Positions 42,792 to 54,640 are shown, counted from the first letter of the stretch. The stretch is DNA of 64,000 bases from Maylandia zebra (GCF_041146795.1 NC_135176.1:18425786-18489785), one strand, 5' to 3'. Notes: a model not told the origin generated them from the sequence alone. Program-made: numbers and translations.

Positions 42792-45700
42792 ATGGCGGCA
42801 GCGAGTAGCGGTAACATGAGTGAGGTAGTCGCAGTCGACTTAAACCACTGCACCCGAACACGCAGTTCTACAGTATGGGGATATTTTAACCGAAAAGGAA
42901 GTGATTCAGTCGTTTGCCGGCTTTGTAAGGTGGAAATGGCCTATCATAAAAGCACGACGGCTATGCACCAGCACCTCAAACGACGACATCCAGGAGCAGC
43001 TTCTGAAAAGGACAAACCACCGTAAGTTTTCAACTTTTTTACTAACGCTGGTTTTTACCCGTTAATTCATCCGACCCCCCCCCCCACTCCCCTAGACATA
43101 CACTCACTCATAGACAGAGATAAACACCCAACCTCCATAAATACAAAACTAATTTAAGCTACTTAGCAGTAACATATAGCAGCTGCTGTTTAGTTGTTTT
43201 TTTAATTTGTGGCCCATGCTGGCAAAATGAGTCGGAATGCGCGCAGGCTGATTATCAGAATCGGCGAAAGATGAAAATGTGAGACATAGAATTGGCCGCA
43301 GGAGAAATGTTAACAAGGATAATTCACCACCACCTAAACGTAGCCGTCGTGGACAATGTTACAACATCGTTAAAGTGCTTGCAAAAGCAAAATGACAACG
43401 AACTCTTGATTTGTCAAGTTTAATGTCTTTCATCCTATTTGAATGCTGTTTTTATACATAATGCTTCTTCAGCTTGATCTTATAGGTCAAAGTTATGCCA
43501 TCTAATGGCTAGAAAGCAGTGCACCAGTAAATGTGCCATCAGCTATGGCTGTTTAAACGCTATTTTTTGCAGTTATTTTTTGCAGCCATATCATATGTTC
43601 AACATTGGTGATTATCATTAATCTCTTACTGTTATGCTATGAAAGCACATGGCATAACAGTATTAGATTATTCTGTTATTATATGTTACCTTATATATGT
43701 AATCAAAGTAGTTGAATTAGAATACTGCTGTAGATCATATTATACCCTTTAATATAGAGTGTGTGAGCTGTATGTAGTTTAGTTCTCATTATACTTTTGA
43801 GTTAAAAGAACATATTCACTTATTAGTTTATTAGATAAGTGTGCATCACTCTGTATCCTTGATCTGCTGGGAATGTGTTACACTGTTTACTTGACATGTT
43901 CTATTGTTGAATCATAAAGAGAAGGTTGTAAGCAGGAGACTCTGTGTCTAAGACAGGGGAGATAGACAGACCACATTCCACACCCCCACCTTACAGAAAG
44001 CAGAGAAACAACTGCCGAGGTCATAACTGAGGCGCCGTAAGAGAGAAAGAATGTTAATGTTTGGTCTTTTACGACTAGGTGGGGGCCACTAGAGACTATA
44101 AAAAGCTGAGCAACCCGTCACCATTTTGAGACTTGCTGTGACCCTCTGCAGGCAGGTCTCCCCATCATGATGGTCCTTATGCTCTTAAGTGTTGAATTGT
44201 ATGGAAATAAATGATTGTTGATTGAGCATAAATACACCGAGTATTGTCCTTCCTTCAGCCCAAAGATTCAAAGAATTGGGAGATTTCAACAACAGTAAGG
44301 CACATACATGGTTTATATTTATTTATTATAACAACCAGATCCTTATCTAATTATTTTGATATTATGCTTTCCATATAATTATTTTGTAATTATTCGAATT
44401 CATCTGTGTGCTGTGTGTGATTTATGATTTCAGGAACAAACAGAAAAGTCTGGAGGACTACTGTCAGAGAAGAAGTACACCATGCACCCCCCAGGAGGCG
44501 GCTGTACTTACCGAGAGCGTCTTAACTATGATTTTAAAAGACATGAGACCACTTGCTGTGGTTGAGGGTGAGGGATTCAAAGAAATGCTGACCACTTTCC
44601 AACCGGGATACACTCTGCCGTCTAGGCGTCATTTTACAAGCATGATGGAGAGAAAGTATGAAACTTCAGTTGAGAAACTAAGGAATGAACTAAAAAAGGC
44701 CACATCCAAAATCTCCCTTACCACTGATGCTTGGACAAGTCTGGTCACAGAGTCCTACTTAGGGGTAACTTGTCATTTCATTAATGACAATTGGGATCTT
44801 CTCTCCTTCAATTTAGCAACACTGCCAGTTGAAGAGCGCCACACTGCAGAAAACCTTGCCTCCTGGGTGGAGAAGGTGGCAGAGAAATTCCACATTTCCT
44901 TGCATAATGTCCTTGCCGTTGTGCATGATAATGCAAGTAACATAGTTGCAGCTCTCCACATCCTGAAAGAGAAGTTTGGAGTGGTGTCCTATCGGTGTGC
45001 CGGGCATACACTGCAACTGGTTGTAAACCATGCACTGAAAGACCCCAAGATTGATAAGGCACTATCAGCTGCACGGGGCCTTGTAAAGCACATCAGGAAA
45101 AGTGAGCCAGCTTGCACCAAACTTAAGCAGAAGCAAAAGCAGATGGGTACAGCTGAGCATAAACTAATCCAGGATGTCGCTGTCAGATGGAACAGTTCAT
45201 ACTACATGATTGAACGTCTGTTGGAACAGAGATGGCCAGTGGTTGCGACGCTTTCAGATCCAAAAGTCACACAGCGTGGGAAACAGTACCTAGATCTGAA
45301 AAGTGATCAGTGGATTCTTCTGGATGAATTGAAGGTGCTCAAGCCTTATGAGCAAGCCACTAATGTTCTTAGTGGACAGTCTTATGTCACAGTCTCTGTT
45401 CTTCCCCCCCTGCTGAAAGGTCTCCTGAAATCCACCAAAAACAAATCATTTGATTCTGCTGCAGTGAACTCTTTCCAGAACTGTGCAGAAGAGGAAATCT
45501 TGTATAGGTGGCAGCCAGAGGTATCTGCATTTCAAGCAGATGGAAAAAATGTGTCACTCATTGCTGCTGCCCTTGATCCACGCTTTCGTAAACTGAAATT
45601 CCTTTCTCCAGAAGATGCTCTGAAACTGCAAGTAACAGTACAGAGGGAGGCACTTGATCTCAAAAGGGAGCAGAGATCACAGTTACAGCAGGAACATGTG

Positions 45701-46039
45701 GGACAGGAAGCCTCAGCAAGTCCCCCAACAAAGAAGAGGTCTGTGTTGGACACTTTGTTGGGTGGGGATGGAGAAAATGAGGCGGTGAGGAAAGAAGCAC
45801 TGCTGTATTTTGGGGAAGCCCCTATTCCAAGGGATAATGACCCCCTTACATGGTGGAAGAATAATGCAACAAGATTCCCCACACTGGCTAATTTAGCCAA
45901 ATCATATTTGGCTGTACCTGCCACATCAACACCATCTGAAAGGCTTTTTTCAGTTGCTGGAAACATTGTCACCAAAAAAAGGGCAAGCCTGACTGCTGAG
46001 CATGTAGAAATGCTAACATTTCTCCACTCCAATGCATAA
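42792..46039 (+). CDS. hAT transposase (ZBED-like), two exons, open
   Basis: Exon 1 (42792-43021) ends at a GTAAGT donor; exon 2 (44434-46039) follows a pyrimidine-rich ATTTCAG acceptor. The joined frame stays open for about 611 codons. Exon 1 encodes a BED finger ([18 protein letters not shown], then a HQHLKRRH). Exon 2 has the RNase H-like core ([24 protein letters not shown]) and ends with the hAT dimerisation region ([19 protein letters not shown]). Such proteins excise the element and give 8-bp duplications, as seen at its flanks. No stop or frameshift was noted. Activity is inferred. Confidence 0.88.
43631..44294 (+). mobile_element. solo LTR-like insert in hAT intron
   Basis: It begins TGTTATGC and ends TTCAACA, with a TATA box (ACTATAAAAAGC, 44095) and AATAAA (44207) about 110 bp apart, a promoter-to-polyadenylation layout typical of LTRs. 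No clear target duplication was found, so the ends are approximate. It lies entirely in the intron and would be removed by splicing unless its polyadenylation signal is used. Confidence 0.45.
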
Positions 46040-46927
46040 CTACTTCATGTGATGAACATGATTGAACACACACACACACAAACACACACACAAATAGGAG
46101 AGAAGGCAGCAAAATGGATATTTTGTTAACAAAGAGCACTTTTTTTGCAGAGAGCAAAGTGAATGTTACGTTGTATTTGTTCAAAGATGCCATTGCTGCT
46201 GTTTATATTTTATTAATTTTTTGCTATGATTTCCTTTGTTCATATTTGTTCTGCACAACATTTAATTTTTTGTTAAAAACAGAAGATTGTACTACAATGT
46301 TATTGTGGATTTTGTTTTGTGAATGAAGAGCACTTTTTGGGAGAAAGCAAAGTGAATGTTACATTTTGTTTGTTTAAAGACACCATTGTTGCTATTTATT
46401 TGAAATGTTTTGTTAACTTTTCCTTAATTTTATATGTTTGCACATTTCATTTCTTGTTAAATGCTATTGATTGTATGACCTCTACAATTTTATTTTGCAA
46501 TTTTTTTTATTAAAAGGTCTTCAAATGAAGAAATTTGTGTTTTTCATTGATATACATAAATTAGTAAATGTGAAATTGCTATACAAGTCAAAAAATATGG
46601 AAATAATCGATAATCAAATCAAATCAAAATCGAATCGGATTGAAAAATTAATCATTAGATTAATCGATGCATCGAAAAATTAATCGCTAGATTCATCGAT
46701 TAGGAAAATAATCGTTTTGCCCAGCCCTAGTCACGATTACGTCGACTATTAAAATTGTCGACAACTAATTTAATAGTTGACGTGTCGTTTGAAGCTTTGT
46801 AAGATCCCAAAAGACGCAGGAATAAGTAGTAGGATTTAAGAGTGTAATAACGGACTGAAACAGAAGATGGCAGCACTGCATGTACAAGGATGCCAGCTGC
46901 CATTAAACCCCGAAGAAGAAGAAGCTG

Positions 46928-47650
46928 TGTCCCAGAATTCGTAGCGCAGCCCAGCGCAGTAGTCAATAATGGTGGCAGCTAGTTAGTGTTAATATTACTC
47001 TTATTATTCTTTTTGGGTCACAAAATAAACGTTTAACATATTTTCAGGTGAACATATGTTAAAATATGATAAAAATGTGTCAGCTGTGTAAACTTCAAAT
47101 ATCTGCTAGGGTTTATCAAGACACCACATATTTTCAAAAGCGCTCCGACGTTTTGCGCTCCGACGTGGGTAACAGACGTCTCACCAGCTCGATAGCGAGT
47201 GGGGGTTCAAGGCTCACTAGAGCCAGTGAGAACACCGGACTCCTGGCTAATCCTTTTCAAACCCACCGCTGTCTTTCGCTACTCAGGTTAAACATGATAT
47301 ATAAGTCCCTTTGATAACTTAAAAATGTTGTTTGGCTTTTTCAGTGTTTTATTTGTTCGTGGGTCAATCGGTTTGGCTGAGATTAAAGTTATTAGATTAG
47401 ATTAAATTAAATGTAACTTTTTTAATCCCTTGGGTGGGTTCCTTCGGGGTTTTCACACAAACAGAAAACTGATTAAACAGAAGTGTGAGACGGTCGAGAG
47501 TTTACGTCAGCGCCCGGTTATATTTTAGATAGCAAGGAGCAGACGGCAGCATTTCACTCCAAGGAGGGAGCTCGTGCCGTACTACCCGGCTTTCTTTAGA
47601 CCGCGAAGGCCGGGTCCTCAGGTGGAAGCAGCCTCTGAATTTGAATGTAG
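46928..47650 (-). repeat. inverse copy of the 28645-29603 element
   Basis: CCCAGAATTC at 46930 and TCAGCCAAACCGATT-type words (here inverted, near 47365) match the element at 28645-29603 in the opposite orientation, with substitutions and indels. No gene is inside. Confidence 0.6.
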
Positions 47651-49315
47651 ACAATCCGAATGTTATAGTTTCTTTCCACTGTGTTCCTGTTAATGATAAA
47701 CTACAAATTTACCCTAAATTACTAAAATATCGATATTTTAATGTAAGAATTGATTCTAGAACATAAATGATTGGTATCAGAGGAATCGATATTTCAGGAT
47801 TGATCCACACATCACTAGCAGGTGCTGTTTTTCTCTCATTTGCACTGAGGAGCAACTGTGAAGGTGAAGAGCCTGAGATGATTGAGTAGCCATTCACACA
47901 CACTGTGGTTATGTCCTTACAGCAGAGACTCAAGAAGTGATTTTAGAAGACCTCAAGCAAGTTGTGCAGCAAACATAGTAGTCAGCTGGAGGACGGACTG
48001 CACATGGTTGTGTCACAGTTTTAGAGTAGAGCCGCCTTTTAAAACTGATGTTTTTTTAAATTCTGGGTTTGTTTTTTATCTCTACTGGTCTGGTGTAATA
48101 TTAGTCGGGCAATGTGCACACTGGGTGCTCTTTAAGGGGTGGAAAAGAAAATCTCCCCAGTCTCCACAAGAGCAAGTGTGTTAGCTGACATACTGTAATA
48201 TGTAATTTGCTGGTAATAGAATCATAGTCAGTCTTCCAGTAACAAACGACAAGGAAACAAAAGCAAAGTAAATAACAATCCAGCCATTTCTGCTAAGTGA
48301 GAAGCTTCTCGGGATGGATATCACAACTTCTACTGTCTCCTGATTTGCTGACTATCTGTCAGAGAGGCCTCAGTTTGTAACTCTGGGGGGCACCCATTCT
48401 GATGTGCTGGTTAGTAATATTGGGGTACCACATGACACGGTCTACATCTCCATTCCTCTTTACCTTGTACACTTCTGATGACACTGCAGTGGTTGGGTGC
48501 ATTAAGGGGGGGGGCAGGAGTCTGAGTACAGGGATCTGGTGAGGGCAACTGTAGAATGGTCCGAAAGAAACACCTCTTTCTGAATGTCAGCAAGACAAAA
48601 TAGATGGTGAGTTGGCCCATCACAACATCATGGGTGAAGACCAATTACACCTGCTTTAACACAACATTACCTACGAGCTTATTGACACAGGTAACAGTGC
48701 CCAACAGCAAGCTTGGCAGGACAGCAAAGCCGGTATTTGGTAAGCTTAGATTAATAAAAGAGATGGTGGTTGACTTCTGGAGGAAAAAAAAACTGTGAGT
48801 TGGCCCATCACAACATCTGCTCCACTCCAAACTTCCAAGGCAGTGCACAACATCTATCTATCTTTCCATTCCATTCCAGCCATCCATCCTCTTCTGTTTC
48901 ATGAAAAAATACATTACCTTTGATGAGTCTTAACACATGTTAGCGTTTACCATTATTGACTGACTTCTATTAACTAAATTTGCTACTTACGAGCTTATTG
49001 ACACAAAATAACAGTGCCCAACAGCAAGCTTGGCAGGACAGCAAAGCCGGTATTTGATAATCTTAGATTAATATCAGGAGTAGAAAAAGGGCACACATTT
49101 TCACAAAGTACCCTTTCCAGCTTTTTAATTAATCCAAAACAACATGATTTTGAGTTGTATTGTCAGTCTGAGGTTGACCAGCATTCGGAAAAAAATTCGG
49201 GATAGTAAGATGGCAGTCAGAAAATATTAACCATTATGTAATATTCCTATTAGTTAAATTGTCTGCACAAAGCTGTAACCATATGGTTTGATGTCATAGG
49301 GGAATGCAAAGTGAC

Positions 49316-49321
49316 TATAAG
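49316..49321 (+). promoter_or_regulatory. putative OR core promoter TATAAG
   Basis: TATAAGGGACAGAACACAAA begins 127 bp before the ATG at 49443, identical to the copy-A block at 12056. Confidence 0.5.
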
Positions 49322-49442
49322 GGACAGAACACAAACGTGCTCTGCTTCCATTTGGAGCCAGTCTTAACTAAAGAAGGTTTGCTGAAACATAAAATAAAGG
49401 ACATTAACTTTAACCTTCAACATTAAAAAAAAAATTATTCAA

Positions 49443-50414
49443 ATGGAATTTTTTAATTCAGCTGTTGGGAAAAACATCACATTTGTGAAACCTGCATATT
49501 TCATAATAAGTGCATTTAATGGCATAGCTAATATTAGGTATTACTTTGTCTTTCTGTGCTTTATCTACATTTTTTCAGTGGTGGGAAACACACTACTGAT
49601 GATTGGCATAATTTTGGATCATACATTGAGAGGTCCAAAACATATTGGAGTTGTGAACTTTGCATTTACAGACCTGTTAAGTAGCTCTGCTTTGATGCCA
49701 AAGCTTGTTGACATTTTTCTGTTTAACCATCACCATATCTCCTACAATGACTGCTTGGCATTCATGTTTTTCTGCTTGACCTTTTTTGCAGCTCAGGCTT
49801 TTAATCTGGTTGTGTTGTCCTTTGACAGAGTCATGGCTATCATGTACCCGCTGCACTACCAAATGAGAATCAGCCACAAACTCATTTTATCTTTGATCGC
49901 TTTTTTCTGGCTTCTTGCAATTACTATCATACTCACTGCAGTTGGTCTTCTCACAAGACTTTCTTTCTGTGACTCTGTGATTATTCAGAGCTATTTCTGT
50001 GATCATGGACCTGTGTATCGGCTTGGCTGCAATGATCTTACTCCAAATCGTGTAATTGCTCATTTGGCACCAGTTCTTGTTCTTTGGGTTCCACTGGCAT
50101 TTATCGTGGGAAGTTACTGCTGTATTGGTTATTCTTTGTCAAAAACTGCTACATGTAGGGAAAGACTAAAGGCTTTAAAAACCTGCACAAGTCACCTTTC
50201 ATTAGTGGCAATTTATTTCCTCCCTGCACTATTTATCTTTACCTTTGGGAGTACAATACTTCCAAATGCAAGGACTGTAAGTCTGTCTTTGGCCACTGTC
50301 ATGCCTTTGACTTTAAATCCAATAATCTATGGTCTTCAGACACAGGAAATCAAAGAATCGTTGAAGAAGTTATTAAAAGTTAAAATGCAATTTAAAATTT
50401 CTGCAAACAAATAA
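49443..50414 (+). CDS. odorant receptor, intact (duplicate copy B)
   Basis: A 323-residue intronless seven-transmembrane receptor, 315 of 323 residues identical to the copy-A gene at 12183. It has N11 glycosylation site, SFDRVMAI (D128, R129), C176/C186/C196 in loop 2, KTCTSHLS and NPIIY at 292-296. The differences cluster lightly in loop 2 and TM5 (V180I, F184Y, S210P) and otherwise lie in the N-terminus, TM1, TM3 end, loop 3 and tail. Both copies being open suggests selection or a recent origin. Confidence 0.97.
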   Translation: MEFFNSAVGKNITFVKPAYFIISAFNGIANIRYYFVFLCFIYIFSVVGNTLLMIGIILDHTLRGPKHIGVVNFAFTDLLSSSALMPKLVDIFLFNHHHISYNDCLAFMFFCLTFFAAQAFNLVVLSFDRVMAIMYPLHYQMRISHKLILSLIAFFWLLAITIILTAVGLLTRLSFCDSVIIQSYFCDHGPVYRLGCNDLTPNRVIAHLAPVLVLWVPLAFIVGSYCCIGYSLSKTATCRERLKALKTCTSHLSLVAIYFLPALFIFTFGSTILPNARTVSLSLATVMPLTLNPIIYGLQTQEIKESLKKLLKVKMQFKISANK

Positions 50415-51344
50415 AAAGCATTCAGATTTGAACCTTAGCAGTACCCAATCATCCTTTGCGGAGGGGTTTAAAAAGCTGAAAACATAGAAAATTTCATATA
50501 AAATAATCCAAAATATGGCAAACAAAACAATGTTTCATGTCTCATAATAACAATATAACATTTTATAATTGTTATTGAAAACTGAGACTATTTTAAATGT
50601 AAAAGAGTCTGTGAAAGAGTATAATGTAATAGTGTATTTGATGCTGGTCAATGAACATTACAAAGTGTAAATATGCATTTGACTTTAAACCTCAAGGCAG
50701 TTAATAAAAGCCCTACTGTGACTTTCAAGATATCTAGACTTGTTAGTGGAAGTTTCTGTTTTGTGTATGGTCTTGGTCTCTAAGTTTTGTGTAGTTATTT
50801 AATTGTCACTTTTTATGGTGGAAACTTATGTCCAGAGTATGATTTAGCTGTGACACCTTAGCATTAAATGCACTTTAAACCAGTTTAAGGTAAATCATTT
50901 TAAAAGTAAAATAAAAACTGTAAATCTAATTTCGGCCTTTCTCATTGGAAAACACAACTGTATGATATATTACAGTTATTTTATTGCAAAAATCTCCTTT
51001 CTTGGTACTTTAGTGTAGTACTACTGGTACCTGTGCTCACCAGAACATTCCAGTTCAACACATAAGAAATTATACTTGACTGGCATTTACAATCATCCAC
51101 TGCTTATGGTTAATTAAAAAGATAATAGCAGATGAAGTCTACTCCAAACAAAGACACACTCTTAACTTTAAAAAGCTTGTGACATTTACACATTCTATGT
51201 GAAAACAGATTTAGGAGGTCAAATTAGCTTTTCAGTGTGTGTAGGGATAGGAATTGCTACGAATGTAGTGATTTCAATCCCATGTTCAAAGTCAATTATC
51301 AATTTAATTTCTTATAGATTCTCTTCATGGGGTTTCAACACAAT
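50415..51344. other. OR downstream flank, copy B
   Basis: AT-rich noncoding sequence. 50415-50680 and 51190-51316 match the copy-A flank; 50680-51190 has no match in this window and no recognisable element. Confidence 0.55.
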
Positions 51345-51432
51345 CTCCAAGTAGGATATCACCGACATTACAGTCATGCAAATTGCTTGACATTCATGTT
51401 TTTCTGCTCTACTTTAATTTCAATCCAGGCGC
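51345..51432 (+). pseudogene. odorant receptor fragment (loop 1 to TM3)
   Basis: The reading around NCLTFMFFCSTLISIQA matches the start of TM3 of the OR at 30085 (NCLTFMFFCFTLISMQA). The HHYIS-like bases before it are diverged. The rest of the receptor is absent on both sides. Confidence 0.75.
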
Positions 51433-52235
51433 CATCTCGTAAAGGTCACAGTATGACACACTGGAGCCACTGTTTACCAATAATAGACAAAATAAAACCT
51501 TCCCATTGCCCAAACATAGATATCATGCATTCCTCCAATGGGTTGTGTATTCTTCATTGTTCATGTATTGTTTTGGATAATGTTCTGAGGCCTTCCAGGC
51601 TCTGGTTACAGAACTGTCTGGAGCAGTGTTCTTGGGGATGAAAGTGCAACACATATCTCTAAACATTGCACATACACCCCCTTAGGACCTTAGGACATTG
51701 TAATGTATATAATTAATGCGATCTATGCGATTAATGTGACTCCCCTAGGGACCCCTATGGTGTCCATATATGTTAGAAACCCCACAAATAAGTCAAACAA
51801 GTAAGTGGACCTTTAGAACAGCACCTGGCATCTACGCTGGGCTGTGAGCTGCCCTGCCCTGTTTCCTGAGACCCTTACCCCCTTTTCACCCAGCATAATA
51901 GTACAAAGCCGCTCTTGCCCATGGGCCAATTTATGTCATGTTTTCCCTGGAGGCATTCCCTTGGGCTGGATACACCACCGTACACCAGTCCACTGGGATC
52001 TCTCCTGCATCATACATCTGACTTCCCTAGTTGCTCACTGTAAAATCAAAACAGGTATAGTTAGCTTTTCTTGGGGTAAAATGTCCTAGATTAGTTTTAT
52101 TGTCAATTGGTGGAAACAGGCTGGAGAGAGTTTAGCAGTTTCCTATATAAACAGCACTTCTTGTTATTTTAAGCATACAACCAAATCCCCACGTGTCATT
52201 TGAATAGAAAGGGCCAGGTTCAGTGAAGAGGTGTG
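51433..52235. other. intergenic, nothing recognised
   Basis: Mixed composition with no coding signal on either strand. It lies between an OR fragment and a hAT element. Confidence 0.5.
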
Positions 52236-52243
52236 GGCAAGTG

Positions 52244-53262
52244 TAGGGATGGGTACCGGTATCCGGGTTCTGACATAAACGGTAGTAACCAGACCGAAAA
52301 GCAGCGCACATTTCGGTGCTTTATTTCGGTGCTTTTTTTCCTAAGCTGTGATACACTTTAGATTCTAGCCAATCATTTTACGTTTCCGAGGATAGTAGGC
52401 CGGTCTAGGTACGTACGTTCTTTTATGCAGAGCTACAGATTAAAATGCCCAAGGCGAAGCGGTCAAAAGTCTGGCTGTACTTCACAGCAAAAGATGCAAA
52501 CTCAGCGGCCTGCAACAAGTGCTTTAAGGTGATATTGTCAAAGGAGGTAACACCTCAAATCCGATGAAACACCTGGTGACGCATAGCGTTTTTTTTAAAA
52601 GCCAAGAAATGCGCCGTATTTGATAGCTTGCTGCAAGACCTCACACCGTGAACATCTACTGCGGGTGGGTTGCCAGTTATCGGACCCAGAGCAACATCCC
52701 CCAAAAACCCGAAGAATAGAGTCCTGGCCCCTAGCCCTGCCAGTGTAGCAGAAATGATGACGGATGATAATGGCAGCAACAGCCGTTCTTCTCTGCGTGA
52801 GTAGCTTAATGTTGTTCGTGTGTAATTTACGTTGAGTAGGCTAACCACGTTATTACATTAATGCATGTAAGGTGAACTAGCAAACATCATCATAGCTACA
52901 TGCGGCTGTCTTCTTGTTTGATGGCAGATACTCCCTTCACCCTGGCCAAAAAGGCTAAAATGACCAAAGAAAAAGTGGAAAACAGTTAAACATGAGAGGT
53001 TTTTGGACAAAGTTTGTGTTTTTTCCATTGATTAAGCACTGCTTCCAGCCAAGAGTGACACCATATATGCCCCATAGCTGCAGAAAAGGCTAACATTGTT
53101 ATCTTTTTACAAAAAAACAGCTGAACATGAGAGGTTTTTGGACCAATTTTGTGTTCTCCATTCTTTAAGCACTGGTTTGAGCACTGTTTAAGCACCGGCA
53201 CTGTTTCAAAAGTACCGGTTTGGCACCGGTATCGGATAAAACCTAAACGATACCCATCCCTA
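52244..53262 (+). mobile_element. hAT element with perfect 8-bp TSD
   Basis: Ends are TAGGGATGGGTACCGGTATC and GATACCCATCCCTA. GGCAAGTG flanks it exactly (52236-52243 and 53263-53270). It is a close relative of 20874-21744. A BED-finger reading from 52445 (SKVWLYFTAKDANSAACNKC) is followed by a frame break. There is no transposase core. A stretch around AACATGAGAGGTTTTTGGAC is repeated inside (52988 and 53124). Confidence 0.92.
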
Positions 53263-53270
53263 GGCAAGTG

Positions 53271-53867
53271 GCTACGCCCGCCGCACAGTCTGACACCTTT
53301 TGTTCCTTTATATTTTGAATTAGCCAATCTAACCCCAGGTTGCTATTTCTATACCCATTACATGTCAGTTCTCTTAGTTGCCGCGCTTTTTTCCCTCTCT
53401 GGACAGTCTGTCCCCCTTTAACGAGTGGACCAGATGTGGGATGACCACTGTGTTCGGGCAATTAACATAACATAAAAATCACACAGACTATTAGTAAAGC
53501 TAATACTCTCAGACCTCCCATTACTTTCCAGCTTCTACTTTTTTTCTACTACCCTGAGGTCTTTTCCACAGACCGGGGGATTATTCTGCCCCCTTTTGTT
53601 GAGGTCTGGGTGTTTCTCTTACTCAACTGACTCAGCGTGCTGGTCCTTCTTGGTCTGGTCCTTCTGGATTTCCGCCAACCCCCTCGTGGTTATTGCTGCA
53701 CCCCAAATGACACGACCCTTGACCTCAATCACTGATTGTGCCGTCTGCTATGCCTGGAATGATTTGTGATTCTCGCTGGTTCTCTAGGAAAAAATCCGGA
53801 GTTGTGGGAACTCATGGTTCATTATAATCTTACGTTTTATCTGTACCTGAATTGGTAATCACACAAA
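53271..53867. other. intergenic, nothing recognised
   Basis: No gene, element ends or strong repeats are seen. Confidence 0.5.
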
Positions 53868-54640
53868 TCACCATAAAATCATAGAAAAATGATCATAGAA
53901 ACCATTGTTTGCAGCATTCTGGACTAACTGCAGCCTTGCCAGGCAGGTCTGGCTAACTCCAGCATATAAGGAGTTACAATAGTCCAGCTGGGATATAATA
54001 AAAGCATGAATCACCCGTTGAATGTTTTTAAAAGATAAAAATGATCTCACCTTAGATAAAAGCCCCAGTTTGAAGAAAGACTGCTGTACGACTGAGCTCA
54101 TCTGTTTTTCAAAGATGAAATTGCTGTCAAATATTAACCCCTAAATTTTTGGCATGCGATTTGACAAAAGACTCAAGACTGTGCAGGTTAAAATTAGAGG
54201 TGCTGGGATTGCCACTTGGTCCAAAAATTATCACTTCGGTTTTGTTCTCATTGAAGTTAAGGAAGTTAGAGGCCATCCAAGATTTAACTTCACCGATACA
54301 CTGCCTCCAGTTCTGCCTCTAGTGAGGCAGAACTATTTCCCTTCAGTTGAAGATAGATCTGAGTATCATCAGCATATGAATGAAAACAAATGTTATATTT
54401 TGTAAAAATTAGACCTAGAGCTATTAAATTAGACCTATAAATGGAGAATCCAGAAGCAGAAGCACAGCTGAGTCACCTGAGTCAGTGGCTAATAAAAGAT
54501 CATTAAGAACTCTTAAACGTGCAGTTTCTATACTATGAAGAGTTTTAAAACCAGACTGAAACCTCTCAAGAACATTGCGTCCATTTACAAAAGATTGCAG
54601 CTGATCATAGATCAGCGATCATAGATCGAAGACGTTTTAT
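53868..54640 (-). pseudogene. degenerate LINE reverse transcriptase (non-L2 type)
   Basis: Minus-strand readings in order show FQSGFKTLHSIETARLRVLN, the catalytic YADDTQIYLQLKG box, WMASNFLNFNENKTEVIIFG and then VIHAFIISQLDYCNSLYAGV in another frame. The finger region after SAVLLLLD is deleted, and stops and frameshifts are present. The YADDTQIY and NENKTEV motifs mark a Jockey/CR1-like LINE different from the L2 copies in this window. Confidence 0.75.

Larger units (their letters stand above)
42690..46729 (+). mobile_element. full-length hAT transposon with perfect 8-bp TSD
   Basis: Ends are TAGGGCTGGGACAACG and CGTTTTGCCCAGCCCTA. GTCACGAT flanks the element exactly (42682-42689 and 46730-46737). 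It is 4040 bp long and carries a complete two-exon BED/hAT transposase gene. An LTR-like insert lies in the intron. The 5' end contains a GTCGACG-rich palindromic region (42712-42775), a possible transposase-binding site. Confidence 0.92.
42657..46924 (+). mobile_element. older hAT end fragment hosting a younger hAT
   Basis: TAGGGCTGCCACGATTAGTC at 42657 is a hAT-type terminus. Its continuation, a palindrome-rich ATTACGTCGAC stretch, resumes at 46738 after the nested hAT. The fragment runs to about 46924, where another repeat begins. Its other terminus was not found. Confidence 0.6.
48105..51316 (+). repeat. segmental duplication, copy B
   Basis: It matches copy A (8765-13754) in order and orientation. 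It lacks the solo LTR, the L2 and the Harbinger-like insertion, and has lost about 190 bp of OR downstream flank. It has its own rearrangement: an 84-bp block is present twice (48672-48755 and 48989-49072), with an old L2-like relic between. At its right end an OR fragment (51345-51432) begins. Confidence 0.85.

Noticed and set aside
45532-46032. A 166-codon minus-strand frame
   Set aside because: Antisense shadow of the hAT transposase.
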